Source: Calditrichota bacterium
GTDB taxonomy: Bacteria > Zhuqueibacterota > Zhuqueibacteria > Zhuqueibacterales > Geothermadaptataceae
DNA: 6,760 nucleotides
Direction: 5' to 3'
NCBI GenBank assembly: GCA_008501545.1
Contig: QQUM01000373.1
Coordinates: forward strand, 1 to 6,760
The translations under genes were made by a program, and so were the position numbers. The notes beneath the pieces were generated by a model. The model searched no databases, was not told the DNA's origin, and worked only from the letters and a program-made list of their open reading frames with translations. Below, one piece after another: positions 6,157 to 6,760 of this stretch (its first letter is position 1; each line of letters opens with the position of its first letter).

Positions 6157-6760
6157 CTAGACATTTTCCCCATTTCTGACCAGTTCTTTGCGTATACCCT
6201 GCAACACATCTTTCGTTGTTACAATGGAATCCTTTTGTGCTAAAGCCTGCAGGGATGCATAGCGTATCACATTCATAATCGCACCACCGGAAAGGGTGTG
6301 GTCAGTGGCAATTTTTTTAAGATCGAGGTCGTCGGCAAATTTGGCTTTACCGGAGAATCCTTTTTGCCACAGTTGCACTCTTTCTTCTGCTCGTGGTATG
6401 GGAAAATAGATGATGGATTCAAAGCGCCGGCTGAACGCTGAATCAAGATTTTCCCGTAAATTTGATGCCAGAATTGCGATGCCATCAAACGTTTCGATAC
6501 GCTGTAAAAGAAAGGAAATTTCCTGGTTGGCGTAACGGTCATGGGCATTTTTGCTTTCACTGCGTTTACCAAATAGAGCATCTGCCTCATCGAAAAAAAG
6601 TATCAAGCCTTTGTGCTGCGCCTGCTCGAAAACATTGGCCAGATTTTTTTCGGTTTCACCAATGTATTTTGAAACGACCATACTGAGATCGATTTTATAG
6701 ACATACCGGTTTGTTGCTTTGCCCAATAAACAGGCAGTCATGGTTTTGCCGGTACCGGGT
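6157..6760 (-). CDS. AAA+ ATPase of eCIS-locus type (partial, N-terminus outside window)
   Basis: About 200 C-terminal residues are visible; the frame is open to the right edge, where it begins inside the Walker A motif (PGTGKT, 6759-6742). Numbering from the Met at 6741: pore-loop 'KYIGETE' at 25-31, Walker B 'LILFFDEADALFGKRSE' at 46-62, sensor 1 Asn94 in 'LASN', arginine fingers Arg105-Arg106 in 'SRRFE', and sensor 2 'SGGAIMNVIRYA' at 151-162. All catalytic parts are intact, so it should hydrolyse ATP as a ring. The 'DEADALFGKRSE..NAHDRYAN' stretch is typical of Cdc48-like ATPases encoded in eCIS loci (Afp15/Pvc15 relatives), whose role is thought to be in particle assembly or cargo handling. 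The missing N-terminus would show whether it has the extra domains of that group. The toxin gene follows on the same strand after about 130 bases. Other AAA+ families (SpoVK-like) are possible. Confidence 0.88.
   Translation of the reverse strand, partial: PGTGKTMTACLLGKATNRYVYKIDLSMVVSKYIGETEKNLANVFEQAQHKGLILFFDEADALFGKRSESKNAHDRYANQEISFLLQRIETFDGIAILASNLRENLDSAFSRRFESIIYFPIPRAEERVQLWQKGFSGKAKFADDLDLKKIATDHTLSGGAIMNVIRYASLQALAQKDSIVTTKDVLQGIRKELVRNGENV

Overview
The window looks like part of a genome from the FCB group of bacteria (Ignavibacteria, Calditrichota and KSB1-like lineages are typical; the exact phylum cannot be read from this sequence). The pointers are a type IX secretion (T9SS) type A-like sorting domain and a secreted protein with a Ycf48-like repeat and an '...NA|QT' signal-peptide end. 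One gene has a strong Shine-Dalgarno sequence. GC content is about 37-38% in two sampled 60-base lines of the large gene and about 55-57% in two lines of the sorting-domain fragment.

Layout. Positions 1-339 (minus) hold the N-terminal part of a secreted beta-propeller-type protein that runs off the left edge. Positions 340-661 are a gene-free divergent intergenic region. Positions 662-1714 (plus) encode a 350-residue double-SIS sugar-phosphate isomerase or deaminase related to the isomerase half of GlmS, followed by a bidirectional hairpin terminator. Positions 1770-2111 (minus) encode a short orphan T9SS-type sorting domain that overlaps the end of the next gene by 47 bases in another frame. 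Positions 2065-6024 (minus) encode a protein of about 1319 residues that fills 60% of the window. Positions 6157-6760 (minus) hold the C-terminal AAA+ module of an ATPase, cut by the right edge inside its Walker A motif.

The notable part is the pair AAA+ ATPase and giant protein. The ATPase resembles those encoded in extracellular contractile injection system (eCIS; Afp/PVC/MAC-like) loci. The giant protein has the layout of an eCIS-associated cargo toxin: a disordered Lys/Pro/Gln-rich N-terminus, a long charged helical middle, the hydrophobic-helical segment after a 'LLVPGGG' motif, a 'GESHTL' linker, and a variable C-terminal warhead. The warhead appears to be a His-metal DNA/RNA non-specific endonuclease (GHLL...NL...N(8)E), followed by a ComEA-like helix-hairpin-helix DNA-binding module. 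No immunity gene lies next to it. My inference is that this is the payload end of an eCIS locus whose structural genes lie to the right of the window. The SIS enzyme and the left secreted protein appear unrelated to it.
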